Source: Pseudomonadota bacterium (GTDB lineage: Bacteria > Pseudomonadota > Gammaproteobacteria > Burkholderiales > Burkholderiaceae_D). Taken from it: a DNA stretch of 14,327 nucleotides. The DNA is taken from the NCBI GenBank assembly GCA_023409175.1, contig JAEYIG010000140.1:1-14327 (forward strand), given 5' to 3'. The translations under genes were made by a program, and so were the position numbers. Below are positions 1 to 7,525 of this stretch, piece by piece; the first letter of the stretch is position 1; each line of letters starts with the position of its first letter. Under the pieces are notes generated by a model. The model was not told the origin of the DNA. It ran no database searches and saw only the letters and a list, made by a program, of their open reading frames with translations.

Positions 1-689
1 AGGTAAGCCTTTTCGGTGATGAAGAAGAGGTCATCAATACTGTTGAATATGTCAAGGTTCCCCACTGGACGGAAAAATTCAAATTGACGGAAGAAAAGGG
101 TGTGCTGGGATTTTGTCTATCCGGACATCTCTTTAATGCTTATTCGGCTGAAGCACGGCAGTTTGCCAAGACGAGGATTATCGAACTGGAACCTTCACGT
201 GATCCGAAGTGGATCGCCGGGGTCATTTCGGCCAACCGGACCCAGATGACGCAACGCGGAAAAATGATGATTGTCACACTGGATGATGGAAGTGGAACTA
301 TTGAGGTGACGGTTTTTTCCGAATTGATGGATCAGAAACGCGGGATACTCAGGGAGGATGAATTTCTTGCCGTCTTCGGAAAAGTTTCCGAAGACAGGTT
401 CTCCGGTGGCTTGCGGCTGAATGCCGATGATGCGCTGGATATCCTTGAGGCTAGATTGCATTTCGGCCAGAATATATCGTTTACTCTTCCCGGAAAATTC
501 AACCTTGCAAAACTGAAAGAAGTCATTTCTCCCTATCTTAAGGATGACGGCATGCGACTAATGGGGGATTATGTATTTGCCGGGAATAAATGCAGAATTG
601 ATTTTGGCGCGAATTGGCTTCTTGCTCCAGACGATGAATGTCTTGACAGTTTGAATCAGCAGTTTGAAAACGTGAAAGTGGTGTATTGA
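1..689 (+). CDS. dnaE: DNA polymerase III alpha subunit, C-terminal part (5' end outside window)
   Basis: This is the C-terminal 228 residues of the replicative DNA polymerase catalytic subunit. The reading frame is open from the window edge, so the start lies upstream; a TTG codon at 84 is internal. The first visible residues, VSLFGDEEE, match the internal beta-clamp-binding motif region of proteobacterial DnaE (QADMFG in E. coli), which tethers the polymerase to the sliding clamp. GFCLSGH and the OB-fold stretch (WIAGVISANR, then MMIVTLDDGSGTIEV and FSGGLRL) follow in the same order as in E. coli alpha. The tail FGANWLL...FENVKVVY aligns with the extreme C-terminus of the family (tau-binding region), so the protein ends normally. 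The polymerase active-site and PHP domains are not in view. A hairpin terminator follows about 120 bases after the stop. Identity is near certain. Confidence 0.96.
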   Translation, partial: VSLFGDEEEVINTVEYVKVPHWTEKFKLTEEKGVLGFCLSGHLFNAYSAEARQFAKTRIIELEPSRDPKWIAGVISANRTQMTQRGKMMIVTLDDGSGTIEVTVFSELMDQKRGILREDEFLAVFGKVSEDRFSGGLRLNADDALDILEARLHFGQNISFTLPGKFNLAKLKEVISPYLKDDGMRLMGDYVFAGNKCRIDFGANWLLAPDDECLDSLNQQFENVKVVY

Positions 690-1006
690 GTGCACCATTT
701 CTTGTAATGGAAATATCCTGATTTATATAAGAACGGTGTGCCTGTTTTTTTAGGTGGGAACACAGTTTGAAAACTGTTTATTCGATGTTATTTTGAAACA
801 TCCCGTTGAACAATCCGGATTTATAAAAAGGGATTGTCTTTTTTACCGGAAATTAGTTATTTGGTTTCTTTTCGAATAAAATCATCTTTTTATTTCCTGT
901 GCCAAGAATGAAAAATACATCCATCAGCTTTCCAGCCGGATGGATTGTCAATTGCGGAAATCTTCTGGTTTTGTGTCTGCAGAAGTTTCCGTTACGAAAT
1001 GAGTTT
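690..1006. other. dnaE-msbA intergenic region
   Basis: These 317 bases separate dnaE from the chosen msbA start. They hold a short perfect inverted repeat at 762-777 (ACAGTTT-GA-AAACTGT), a terminator-like hairpin at 810-844, and an isolated -10-like TAAAAT at 877-882 with no good -35 at the right distance. TTGTCA at 945-950 resembles a -35 box but has no good -10 partner. The msbA frame stays open upstream to a GTG at 899, but those 36 codons do not look like MsbA. The msbA promoter is therefore probably here, but I cannot place it. Confidence 0.5.
810..844 (+). terminator. Rho-independent terminator after dnaE
   Basis: ACAATCC (810-816) pairs perfectly with GGATTGT (831-837) across a 14-base loop, and is followed by C and six T residues (839-844). 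The stem is short and the loop long, so strength is uncertain, but the position after dnaE and the T run fit an intrinsic terminator separating dnaE from the LPS genes. Confidence 0.55.
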
Positions 1007-2734
1007 ATGAAATTATCCTTACCTGTTAAAAGATTGCTGGAGCTGATTCTTCAATACAAGGGGCGTATGGGACTTGTATTGATTGGCATGTTGATAACTG
1101 CAGGAACCGAGCCCATATTTCCTGTCATCCTGAAATTCGTTCTGGATGATGGGTTTGTCAAAGATCCCAGTTTCAGTTTCTGGCTTGTTCCATTGGTGAT
1201 TATTGGTGTTTTCGTTCTTAGAGGAAGTGCCACTTTTCTGACTGATTATACGATGGCATGGATTACATCGAATCTGGTCAATCAGTTACGTGAAAAAATG
1301 TATGTCCGTGTTTTGAATGTGGCAAGGGGTTTTTATTCCAAACATTCGTTGGGACAGGTCGTCAATTCGCTCATGTATGAAGCGAACCAGGTCGTCGATA
1401 TGCTCAGAAATGTCATGACATCCATTGTCAGGGATATTTTGACGGCGATTGGTTTGTTCGGGTATTTGCTATGGCTGAATTGGCGACTGACTATCGTGAC
1501 GATGATTTTGATCCCTCTCGTTTCTGTCGTGATGCGATTTGCGGGAAGACGTTTGAGGAAATTGAATGAGGATTTCAGGAATGTAAATGCCCAATTGACA
1601 AAAATGTTGACTGAAACGACTCGGGCTTCAGATGTGATCAAGATTTTCAATGGTGAAACCTTTGAACAGAACAGGTTTAAAGAATGCATTTATCAGTTAA
1701 GGCGTTTTCTGATGAAAATGGTCAGCACTCAGGCGGTAACAATGCCTTTGACCCAGTTGATTGCTGCAACAGGGGTTTCGATAGTCATTCTGATCGCTTT
1801 GATTCAGGCCAGTCATGATCAGACAACGGTTGGCGGTTTCGTTTCGTTTATTACGGCTATGCTGATGATGTTGCCTCCACTACGGCGACTGGCTGACGTC
1901 AATAATAATTTGCAGGCCGGCCTTGTCGCTACAAAGTCGGTTTTCAGTCTTATCGATTCGCCAATCGAAAGGCAAGACGGTATTGATTTGACTGAAAGGG
2001 CCAGAGGCAAACTGGAGTTTGATCACGTTACTTTCAGCTATGAAGGTCAGAATAAACCCGCTTTATCGGACGTCAGTCTGACGATCAATCCCGGGGAAAC
2101 ACTGGCGCTGGTAGGGATGTCCGGGGGCGGGAAATCGACTATGAGTCATCTGGTCCCGGAATTCTATTCACCTGTTTCAGGAGAAATCAGACTGGATGGA
2201 GTTCCTATCCGGAAACTTTCCCTGAAGAGCCTTCGTGCCCAGATTGCCATGGTGAACCAGCAAGTTGTCCTGTTTGATGGGACCGTTGCAGAAAACGTTG
2301 CTTATGGTGATGACAATCCGGATTTTTCAAGAATTGAAGCCGCTATTGAAGCGGCACATCTGAAAGATGTGATCGAGCAATTGCCGGATGGCCTGAATTC
2401 GCCAGTTGGTGTCGATGGCATGAGTTTTTCTGGTGGTCAGAGACAGAGAATTGCGATTGCGCGTGCCATTTACAAGAATGCCCCTATTCTGATTCTGGAT
2501 GAGGCGACATCGGCTTTGGATACCGAATCGGAGAAAGCCGTTCAACAGGCCTTGAATGAACTGATGAAAGGACGGACGACAATCGTTATTGCCCATCGCC
2601 TTTCAACCATTGAGCATGCTGACAGGATCGCTGTCATAACCAGTGGGAAAATCGTGGAAATCGGAACGCATGCCGAGCTTCTGGAAAAGAACGGAACATA
2701 TTCAAATCTTTACCATTTGCAATTCAGAGAATGA
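1007..2734 (+). CDS. msbA: Lipid A export ABC transporter MsbA (ATP-binding/permease)
   Basis: This inner-membrane half-transporter works as a homodimer and flips lipid A-core from the cytoplasmic to the periplasmic leaflet using ATP. From the ATG at 1007 it is 575 residues, the normal MsbA length. The membrane domain covers roughly residues 20-310, with hydrophobic segments near 22-45, 58-72, 140-175 and 245-290. The nucleotide-binding domain follows from about 335: Walker A GMSGGGKST (370-378), Q-loop VNQQ (417-420), signature FSGGQ (474-478, F replacing the usual L), Walker B ILILDEA (494-500) and switch His530 (IAHRLST). The frame is open back to a GTG at 899, but that would add 36 unlike residues, and the sequence after the ATG at 1007 (MKLSLPVKRLLE) fits family N-termini; the Shine-Dalgarno sequence there is weak. 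The stop overlaps the waaF start by four bases, so the two are co-transcribed and probably translationally coupled. Confidence 0.93.
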   Translation: MKLSLPVKRLLELILQYKGRMGLVLIGMLITAGTEPIFPVILKFVLDDGFVKDPSFSFWLVPLVIIGVFVLRGSATFLTDYTMAWITSNLVNQLREKMYVRVLNVARGFYSKHSLGQVVNSLMYEANQVVDMLRNVMTSIVRDILTAIGLFGYLLWLNWRLTIVTMILIPLVSVVMRFAGRRLRKLNEDFRNVNAQLTKMLTETTRASDVIKIFNGETFEQNRFKECIYQLRRFLMKMVSTQAVTMPLTQLIAATGVSIVILIALIQASHDQTTVGGFVSFITAMLMMLPPLRRLADVNNNLQAGLVATKSVFSLIDSPIERQDGIDLTERARGKLEFDHVTFSYEGQNKPALSDVSLTINPGETLALVGMSGGGKSTMSHLVPEFYSPVSGEIRLDGVPIRKLSLKSLRAQIAMVNQQVVLFDGTVAENVAYGDDNPDFSRIEAAIEAAHLKDVIEQLPDGLNSPVGVDGMSFSGGQRQRIAIARAIYKNAPILILDEATSALDTESEKAVQQALNELMKGRTTIVIAHRLSTIEHADRIAVITSGKIVEIGTHAELLEKNGTYSNLYHLQFRE

Positions 2735-3780
2735 TTCCTTCACGAGTATTGATCATTTCCCCAAACTGGATTGGCGATGCCATCATGGCACAGCCTTTGT
2801 TGCAATTATTGAAGCAACGTTATCCTGAAGCGGTAATTGACGTTCTTGCGCCTGCATGGGTGGTGCCTGTCTGGCAGGCCATGCAGGAAGTGAATCAGGT
2901 TCATGAATCGGCCTTCAGACATGGAAAATTGCAATTGAAGGACCGTCTGGCAATGGCCCGTTTTCTGCGGACACTGGATTATGACCAGGCCTATGTTTTG
3001 CCGAACACACTGAAATTTGCGCTGATCCCATGGCTTGCGAAAATTCCGCAACGAATAGGTTATTTGGGCGAAACTCGCTATGGTCTTTTGAATGTCATCC
3101 ATCGTGACGATAAGCGTCATCCCAGACCAATGATAGCTTTTTATGCTGCGCTGGCAGATAAACCTGCCGATGATATTGAAGGCAGGTTTGAGTCACTCCA
3201 TCCGCAATTGCATGTCGAGGCTCAGGCAGTTGGGGAAGTGAAAGAAAAACTGGGTTTGCAAAAAGACAGGCCGATCATTGCATTTGCTCCCGGAGCCGAG
3301 TTCGGTTCGGCCAAGCGATGGCCTGTATCCCATTTTTCTTCGCTGGCGGAAATGATCATCCGGCATTATCCTGAAACACAAATCGTTTTGCTGGGATCTG
3401 AAAAAGATAATGAGATATGTGAAGAAATTCATTCGAATGTGCCTCTCACATTGAATCTGGCAGGAAAAACAAGCCTGAAAGAAGCGATTGCATTGATTGC
3501 GGGAATAGATGTTCTGGTAACGAATGATTCAGGTCTGATGCATGTGGCTTCTGCATTCGATCTTCCGGTTGTCGCACTTTATGGCTCGACGGATTACCGG
3601 CATACGCCTCCTTTTTCAAGCCAGTCGCATATTATGTCACTCGATCTGGATTGTGCGCCTTGCCAGAAACGGGAGTGTCCGCTTGGACACCACTATTGTA
3701 TGAAGAATTTAATGCCACTGCCTGTTTTTGAAGAAGTGACAAAGATAATTATTCAAAACGGCCGGCAAAAAAGTAATTAA
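2731..3780 (+). CDS. waaF: ADP-heptose--LPS heptosyltransferase II
   Basis: WaaF adds the second L-glycero-D-manno-heptose from ADP-heptose to heptose I of the LPS inner core, at the cytoplasmic face of the inner membrane. The protein is 349 residues, typical for this GT-B fold (family GT9). Visible signatures are the N-terminal PNWIGD (11-16), PAWVVP (41-46), YVLPNTLKFALIP (88-100), the donor-site PGAEFGSAKRWP (187-198) and NDSGLMHVA (265-273). The C-terminal cysteines (308, 311, 316, 323; pattern CAPC...CPLGHHYC) match the beta-proteobacterial type of the family. The start ATG overlaps the msbA stop as ATGA, which indicates coupling of core assembly with lipid A-core export. HldE/WaaC partners are not in the window. 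The family assignment is firm; specificity for heptose II rather than another heptose rests on similarity. Confidence 0.93.
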   Translation: MIPSRVLIISPNWIGDAIMAQPLLQLLKQRYPEAVIDVLAPAWVVPVWQAMQEVNQVHESAFRHGKLQLKDRLAMARFLRTLDYDQAYVLPNTLKFALIPWLAKIPQRIGYLGETRYGLLNVIHRDDKRHPRPMIAFYAALADKPADDIEGRFESLHPQLHVEAQAVGEVKEKLGLQKDRPIIAFAPGAEFGSAKRWPVSHFSSLAEMIIRHYPETQIVLLGSEKDNEICEEIHSNVPLTLNLAGKTSLKEAIALIAGIDVLVTNDSGLMHVASAFDLPVVALYGSTDYRHTPPFSSQSHIMSLDLDCAPCQKRECPLGHHYCMKNLMPLPVFEEVTKIIIQNGRQKSN

Positions 3781-3831
3781 TCAGCAGTCCCTTGCTGTAT
3801 GCTAGAGGAATAAAAAAGTCAGAGGCTTTTC

Positions 3832-4593
3832 ATGAATGAAATCAGTGGGTTGGTCATAACGCTAAATGAATCGAGAAATATCGTGGATTGTGTCAGATCC
3901 ATGAAACAGGTTTGCGATGATGTGGTCGTTGTCGATTCGGGCAGCCGTGATAATACGGTTGAGCTGGCCGAAGCCGAGGGAGCCACCGTCATTGTACAGG
4001 CCCCTTTTCTGGGCGACGGTCCACAACGGACATATGGATTGCCTCACTGTCGGCACCGTTGGGTGCTGAATCTGGATGCGGATGAGCGGCTGGAAGACGA
4101 TTTCGTTGATTATGTCAGGCAGACGGATCTGGACACGCTGGGGGTCGATTTGGTTGAAACGAGACGTCGCAATTATATCGGGGGAAGGTTTACGCCTTTT
4201 GCCGGTCAATATCCCGATTATGTGAAAAGGCTGTTCAGGAAAGACAAGGCCGATTTTGTACCGGTAGTGGCGCATACTTATATCAAGGCAGATTCTTCAA
4301 TACGTGTCCCTGTCCATATTACGCATTATTCTTATCGGGATTACCCTGATATGGTTGAAAAGTGCAAATATGCCGGTTGGCTGGCGAATAATCTGGCCGA
4401 AAGTGAAAAGAGACTATATCCATGGCAGCCTTTTCTCCATGGCACATGGGCTTTTTTCCGGCACTATATTTTGAAAGCGGGATTTGTTGCCGGTCTGGAT
4501 GGACTGACTCTATCGATCTGCAAGGGACTCGGTTCCTATCTCAAGTATGCGCATGCTATCGAACTGAGACGCAAAAAGAAAAACAATGGCTAA
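3832..4593 (+). CDS. Family 2 glycosyltransferase, WaaE/KdtX type (LPS inner core)
   Basis: This 253-residue GT-A enzyme of family GT2 resembles WaaE/KdtX, which transfers beta-1,4-glucose to heptose I of the LPS inner core. Family features seen are the start GLVITLNES (6-14), the nucleotide-binding stretch VVVVDSGSRDNT (31-42), the metal-binding LDADERL (81-87), the acceptor-side RRRNYIGGRF (111-120) and YPDYVKRLFRKD (127-138), and HYSYRDY (165-171). The C-terminal part is mildly hydrophobic and basic (ends RRKKKNNG), consistent with peripheral membrane attachment. An AGAGG Shine-Dalgarno sequence at 3821-3825 sits six bases before the ATG, which decides the start. The gene lies 51 bases after waaF on the same strand, so it is probably in the same LPS operon. 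The GT2 family and WaaE likeness are clear; the exact sugar and linkage are inferred. Confidence 0.85.
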   Translation: MNEISGLVITLNESRNIVDCVRSMKQVCDDVVVVDSGSRDNTVELAEAEGATVIVQAPFLGDGPQRTYGLPHCRHRWVLNLDADERLEDDFVDYVRQTDLDTLGVDLVETRRRNYIGGRFTPFAGQYPDYVKRLFRKDKADFVPVVAHTYIKADSSIRVPVHITHYSYRDYPDMVEKCKYAGWLANNLAESEKRLYPWQPFLHGTWAFFRHYILKAGFVAGLDGLTLSICKGLGSYLKYAHAIELRRKKKNNG

Positions 4594-4686
4594 GTCCCCG
4601 TATTGATAGCGTTGTTCGGTTCATCGGCATCGCTTTTTCCCTGACTGTACGACATTTTTTTAAGAACGTCCCCATTATTTAGTGCC

Positions 4687-5556
4687 ATGAAAATCTCCGT
4701 CATAATGACAACGTATAATCGTCCTGACGCATTGCATGCGGTGTTGAAGGCATTTGAACGTCAGGAAAGAATTGTCCCGGAAGAGTGGGAATTGCTGATT
4801 GCCGATGACGGATCGTCAGAAGCGACGCAATTGCTGATTGAGCAATTCTCTGGACGTAGCCGATTGCAGATTGAACATGTCTGGCATCAGGACGAGGGGT
4901 TCAGGGCGGCCGAAATCCGCAATAAAGCAGCAGATCGGGCAAAAAGCGACTATCTGGTTTTTATAGATGGGGACTGTATACCGATGCCGGATTTTCTGGC
5001 CAAACATCTGGAATTGGCCGAACCGGGAAAATCGGTTGCCGGAAACCGGATTTTGCTTTCAGAAAATTATACTGAAAAGCTCCTGGCGTCTGACAATCCC
5101 ATCGCCCCGTTGGGCTGGGGAGTCGCGAGCTGGTGTATGGCGAAACTTTCTGGGAAAGTCAATAAATCGGTTGGTTGGTTGCGACTTGACCTTAAAGACT
5201 GGCGGGACCGCAAAGCCTCGGACTGGCGTATTTATCGGAGCTGTAATATTGGTCTGTGGAAGGCTGATCTGTTGGCTGTGGATGGATTTGACGCCAGCTT
5301 TTCCGGCTGGGGATATGAGGATTCCGATCTTGCGGTACGCTTGTTGCGTCATGGTATCAAGTTCAAGGATGGCCGGTTTGCCATTCCGGTTTTGCATTTA
5401 TGGCATCATGAAAATGACAGGAGCTCACAGGCTGAAAACTGGAACCGGTTTGAAAAATCATTGAGGGGAACACATGTGAAAGCCATCAATGGCATGTCGG
5501 CACTCATCAGGGAAGAAAAGATATCAATGTCGCTGGAATTGAACTGGCCGAAGTAA
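4687..5556 (+). CDS. Family 2 glycosyltransferase with galactosyltransferase-like C-terminus
   Basis: This 289-residue protein has an N-terminal GT2 (GT-A) domain beginning SVIMTTYNRP (4-13), a nucleotide-binding ADDGSSEAT (39-47), a metal-binding DGD (94-96, FIDGDC) and, near the C-terminus, the GWGYEDSDLAVRL motif (207-219) of the Glyco_transf_7C (galactosyltransferase C-terminal) family, followed by HLWHH (237-241). It probably transfers a hexose or N-acetylhexosamine during LPS core or surface glycan synthesis in the cytoplasm; donor and acceptor cannot be read from the sequence. It starts 93 bases after the WaaE-like gene with no good Shine-Dalgarno sequence in front of the ATG and no terminator seen in the gap, so it probably belongs to the same transcript. 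Downstream it faces a convergent minus-strand gene. The family is secure; the function beyond glycosyl transfer is not. Confidence 0.82.
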   Translation: MKISVIMTTYNRPDALHAVLKAFERQERIVPEEWELLIADDGSSEATQLLIEQFSGRSRLQIEHVWHQDEGFRAAEIRNKAADRAKSDYLVFIDGDCIPMPDFLAKHLELAEPGKSVAGNRILLSENYTEKLLASDNPIAPLGWGVASWCMAKLSGKVNKSVGWLRLDLKDWRDRKASDWRIYRSCNIGLWKADLLAVDGFDASFSGWGYEDSDLAVRLLRHGIKFKDGRFAIPVLHLWHHENDRSSQAENWNRFEKSLRGTHVKAINGMSALIREEKISMSLELNWPK

Positions 5557-5723
5557 AGAAAATCATTCAATTGTTTTCTGGCAAAGTTTGTTGATTGTCC
5601 CTGCGCGCTTTCTTTTCGTATTCATGAGCCGGCATGATTCAATACATGGCCTTGATCAGAGGTCTGGCTGTCCGGCATTCCGTTATGATATTCATAAACG
5701 GCCCATCCCGCTATGTTGGTCAA

Positions 5724-5740
5724 ACTGCCGGTATGGCAGT
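5724..5740. repeat. Perfect hairpin in the convergent intergenic gap
   Basis: ACTGCC (5724-5729) pairs with GGCAGT (5735-5740) over a five-base loop. It lies in the 219-base gap between the plus-strand GT2 (ends 5556) and the minus-strand gene that ends at 5776, 36 bases beyond that gene's stop. It could help end transcription from either side, but no clean T run follows on either strand, so I do not call it an intrinsic terminator. A weak AGAAAA/TTTTCT pairing also sits directly after the GT2 stop (5557-5579). Confidence 0.35.
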
Positions 5741-5775
5741 CGAATTGTTTGTCTGGAATTACTCCGGGAATGCCT

Positions 5776-7026
5776 TTATGAGCTTTGCCACCAGTTGTTG
5801 CAGTCGTATCGTTGCCTCATTTCAGGTGACAAAGGCCTGAAGTCATTTTCCATGAATTCTCTAAGTCGTTCTGTTGAATCATGCCCTATCACGAAAAACC
5901 GTGATGGATCATAAAAGTCACATTCCAGTATGATAAGACGATTCGTGATCACCTTTCGTTCGATCATTAATGCTTCCGGAATACGATAAGAGAATCCTTC
6001 ATAAGGGTGTGAACGATACATGTCAACGACTATTTCCGACAGACCGACCAGTTCCAGGTATTTGGGATAGGGGATACGTTCGGTGAGGCCATCCATAATG
6101 CATTCATTGATGTATAGTGATGCCGAGGGGTAAAGTTCACATAAACGTTCACGGATTATCTTGAGATCGTGCAAACGTGAATGATCATTTCTGTTTTTAT
6201 AGGTTCCGATAAAGGTATACAGATAATTTCTGGCTGGACAGTTTACTTTTTCCATTACTTCACCATTAACGGCATTTGGCCGATAGGTGATATCAAGCGC
6301 TTTGGCATCGTATTCATAGTATGATTCCACTCCCTGAACAACATTTTCATCCCTGAGCTGACGATATATTTTTCTCAGCTTGTCAGGAGTCATGTTCTTT
6401 CTTGCTGTTGTTTCAATAGGATCGTGAAATCTCAAATATATTTTTTTATTGGGATGCAATAATCGATAAGCTTTTAATAGGTACGGATCGATCAAATTAA
6501 TGAAAACAGCAATACCGTCGTTATACTCGCGGAAACGTTTTTGTGAGATGAGGGCGAGGAAATAAATGATACGGTTGCGAAGGGTGTTCGTATGTCTGGA
6601 AAGTTCCAGAATCATGTAGTGAGGGAAATGGACGGTAAACATTTCAACGACATGCGTACTGACGACAAACATGCAGTTTCTTGGCGAAGGAAGGAAAATC
6701 AGGTCTACCAGATTCCAGATCTCGGCAGTCTTTTCGTAATCCTCGCGCAAATACTGGATTGCAGTTCGTTTGAAACGGTCAAGTGAAGAAAGATTGGCTT
6801 TTTCTGGACGACCGGCAAATCGGGATGTACCAAAGAAGATATCAAAAAACGAGAAATCTTTTAATTTTTTCGAAAGATTGATCTTTGGAAAATATTTTCT
6901 TAACGTTGGCGACACCAGTTTTTCGGACTGATACCCTGAAATGAGGAAAAGTTCTCTTTCATCCGGTGACGATTCCGAATGTTTTTTTAAAAGTTTGATC
7001 CAACGGATAAAAGTCTGCTTGGCCAT
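5776..7026 (-). CDS. Putative surface-polysaccharide (LPS/capsule) biosynthesis protein, GT-B-like
   Basis: I cannot name this 416-residue protein. It has no signal peptide. The C-terminal half reads like the donor-binding half of a GT-B glycosyltransferase of the kind often annotated as an LPS or capsule biosynthesis protein: YTFIGTYKNRN (270-280), then VVDMYRSHPYEGFSYRIPEAL (about 333-352), the conserved-type ERKVITN (356-362), and DFYDPSRFFVIG (370-381). The N-terminal half has LFLISGY (26-32) and IYLRFHDP (196-203). The longest frame begins at a TTG at 7038, but the ATG at 7026 starts the sequence MAKQTFIRW; neither has a clear Shine-Dalgarno sequence. It is convergent with the GT2 gene and divergent from the RgpF-type gene. 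The whole stretch is AT-richer than the flanking operons, which suggests a variable or acquired glycan gene. A glycosyltransferase role is inferred. Confidence 0.6.
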   Translation of the reverse strand: MAKQTFIRWIKLLKKHSESSPDERELFLISGYQSEKLVSPTLRKYFPKINLSKKLKDFSFFDIFFGTSRFAGRPEKANLSSLDRFKRTAIQYLREDYEKTAEIWNLVDLIFLPSPRNCMFVVSTHVVEMFTVHFPHYMILELSRHTNTLRNRIIYFLALISQKRFREYNDGIAVFINLIDPYLLKAYRLLHPNKKIYLRFHDPIETTARKNMTPDKLRKIYRQLRDENVVQGVESYYEYDAKALDITYRPNAVNGEVMEKVNCPARNYLYTFIGTYKNRNDHSRLHDLKIIRERLCELYPSASLYINECIMDGLTERIPYPKYLELVGLSEIVVDMYRSHPYEGFSYRIPEALMIERKVITNRLIILECDFYDPSRFFVIGHDSTERLREFMENDFRPLSPEMRQRYDCNNWWQSS

Positions 7027-7250
7027 AAGGTTATACAATTTTTTACTGGAACGAAATCAAGGAAAATTGTATTGGTTCTCAAGCTCCTGCCGTGACGGCA
7101 CAAGTCCGATCCATCTATCCTTTTTCCTCTCGATTCACATTGTAAATGAAAGTTTTCTGCGTCATGCAGTTATTGCAGGTTTTTTGTTTTCGGGTATACG
7201 GTCTGTGCTGAAACGAAAAAGGACAGAAGAAACTTTAATGCTTGCTGAAG

Positions 7251-7523
7251 ATGAAAAAGCGTTTTTCAGAAATTCCGGAATCGTGCTGTAGAACATTTTT
7301 TTTCCTGCTATTGTCTCTCTGGGCAGTTTTGTGGAATGATTCATCCATGGCAGTCTGGATTGTCATGGAATGGGGTATGGGCTCACTGTGGCCCGGTAAA
7401 TCTACGTTGTCAGTATGGCTGTGTTTATGGCAGAGTCTGATGAATTACATTCTCTGTCTGTTTCTTGAAAACGACGAGAAGTCTGTTATTTTATTGCAAA
7501 TCATTCAGGTTAAGGTTTTTTGA
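7251..7523 (+). CDS. Doubtful small hydrophobic ORF
   Basis: An open frame of 90 codons starts MKKRFSEIPE and has two hydrophobic stretches (FFFLLLSLWAVLW near 14-26 and SVWLCLWQSLMNYILCLFL near 53-71), rich in Trp, Leu and Met. Its stop (7521-7523) lies two bases before the ATG of the RgpF-type gene, which would be operon-like spacing. Against it, there is no recognisable family, no Shine-Dalgarno sequence at a proper distance from the ATG, and a promoter-like sequence lies inside it. It could be a small membrane protein or, more likely, a chance or decayed frame. Confidence 0.2.
   Translation: MKKRFSEIPESCCRTFFFLLLSLWAVLWNDSSMAVWIVMEWGMGSLWPGKSTLSVWLCLWQSLMNYILCLFLENDEKSVILLQIIQVKVF
7465..7492 (+). 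promoter_or_regulatory. Candidate sigma-70 promoter for the RgpF-type gene
   Basis: TTGAAA (7465-7470, five of six consensus positions) is followed after 16 bases by TATTTT (7487-7492, four of six). This would start RNA near 7500, leaving a leader of about 25 bases and an AAGG (7512-7515) ten bases before the ATG at 7526. It is a pattern match only, in AT-rich DNA where such matches arise easily. Confidence 0.35.
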
Positions 7524-7525
7524 AA

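Larger units (their letters stand above)
7027..7525. other. AT-rich divergent intergenic region
   Basis: This 499-base stretch separates the starts of two divergent polysaccharide genes. It contains a small perfect hairpin (TGCCG-TGA-CGGCA, 7088-7100), a weak open frame for a hydrophobic peptide (7251-7523) and a promoter-like pair of hexamers before the rightward gene (7465-7492). I recognise no RNA gene, insertion sequence or known protein fragment in it. Its length is unusual beside the tightly packed operons, so it may hold regulatory sites for both directions or decayed sequence. Confidence 0.45.

Noticed and set aside
4422..4682. Plus-strand open frame of 86 codons overlapping the WaaE-like gene end
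   Set aside because: It lies mostly inside the well-supported GT2 gene in another frame, has no family resemblance and no ribosome-binding site.
5724..5740. Intrinsic terminator for the convergent genes
   Set aside because: The stem is perfect, but no T run follows on either strand, so it is listed only as a hairpin.
5595..5816. Minus-strand frame continuing past the 416-residue protein stop (reads like GWAVYEYHNGMPDS)
   Set aside because: It looks protein-like, but has no start codon with a ribosome-binding site and no recognisable family, and the upstream protein already ends plausibly, so a frameshift is not needed.
5588..5914. Two plus-strand frames (5588-5914 and 5634-5840) in the convergent gap
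   Set aside because: They run antisense into the 416-residue gene, match nothing I know and lack starts with Shine-Dalgarno sequences.
6941..7291. Plus-strand 116-codon frame across the start of the minus-strand gene
   Set aside because: Its first part is antisense to the 416-residue protein and the remainder shows no domain.
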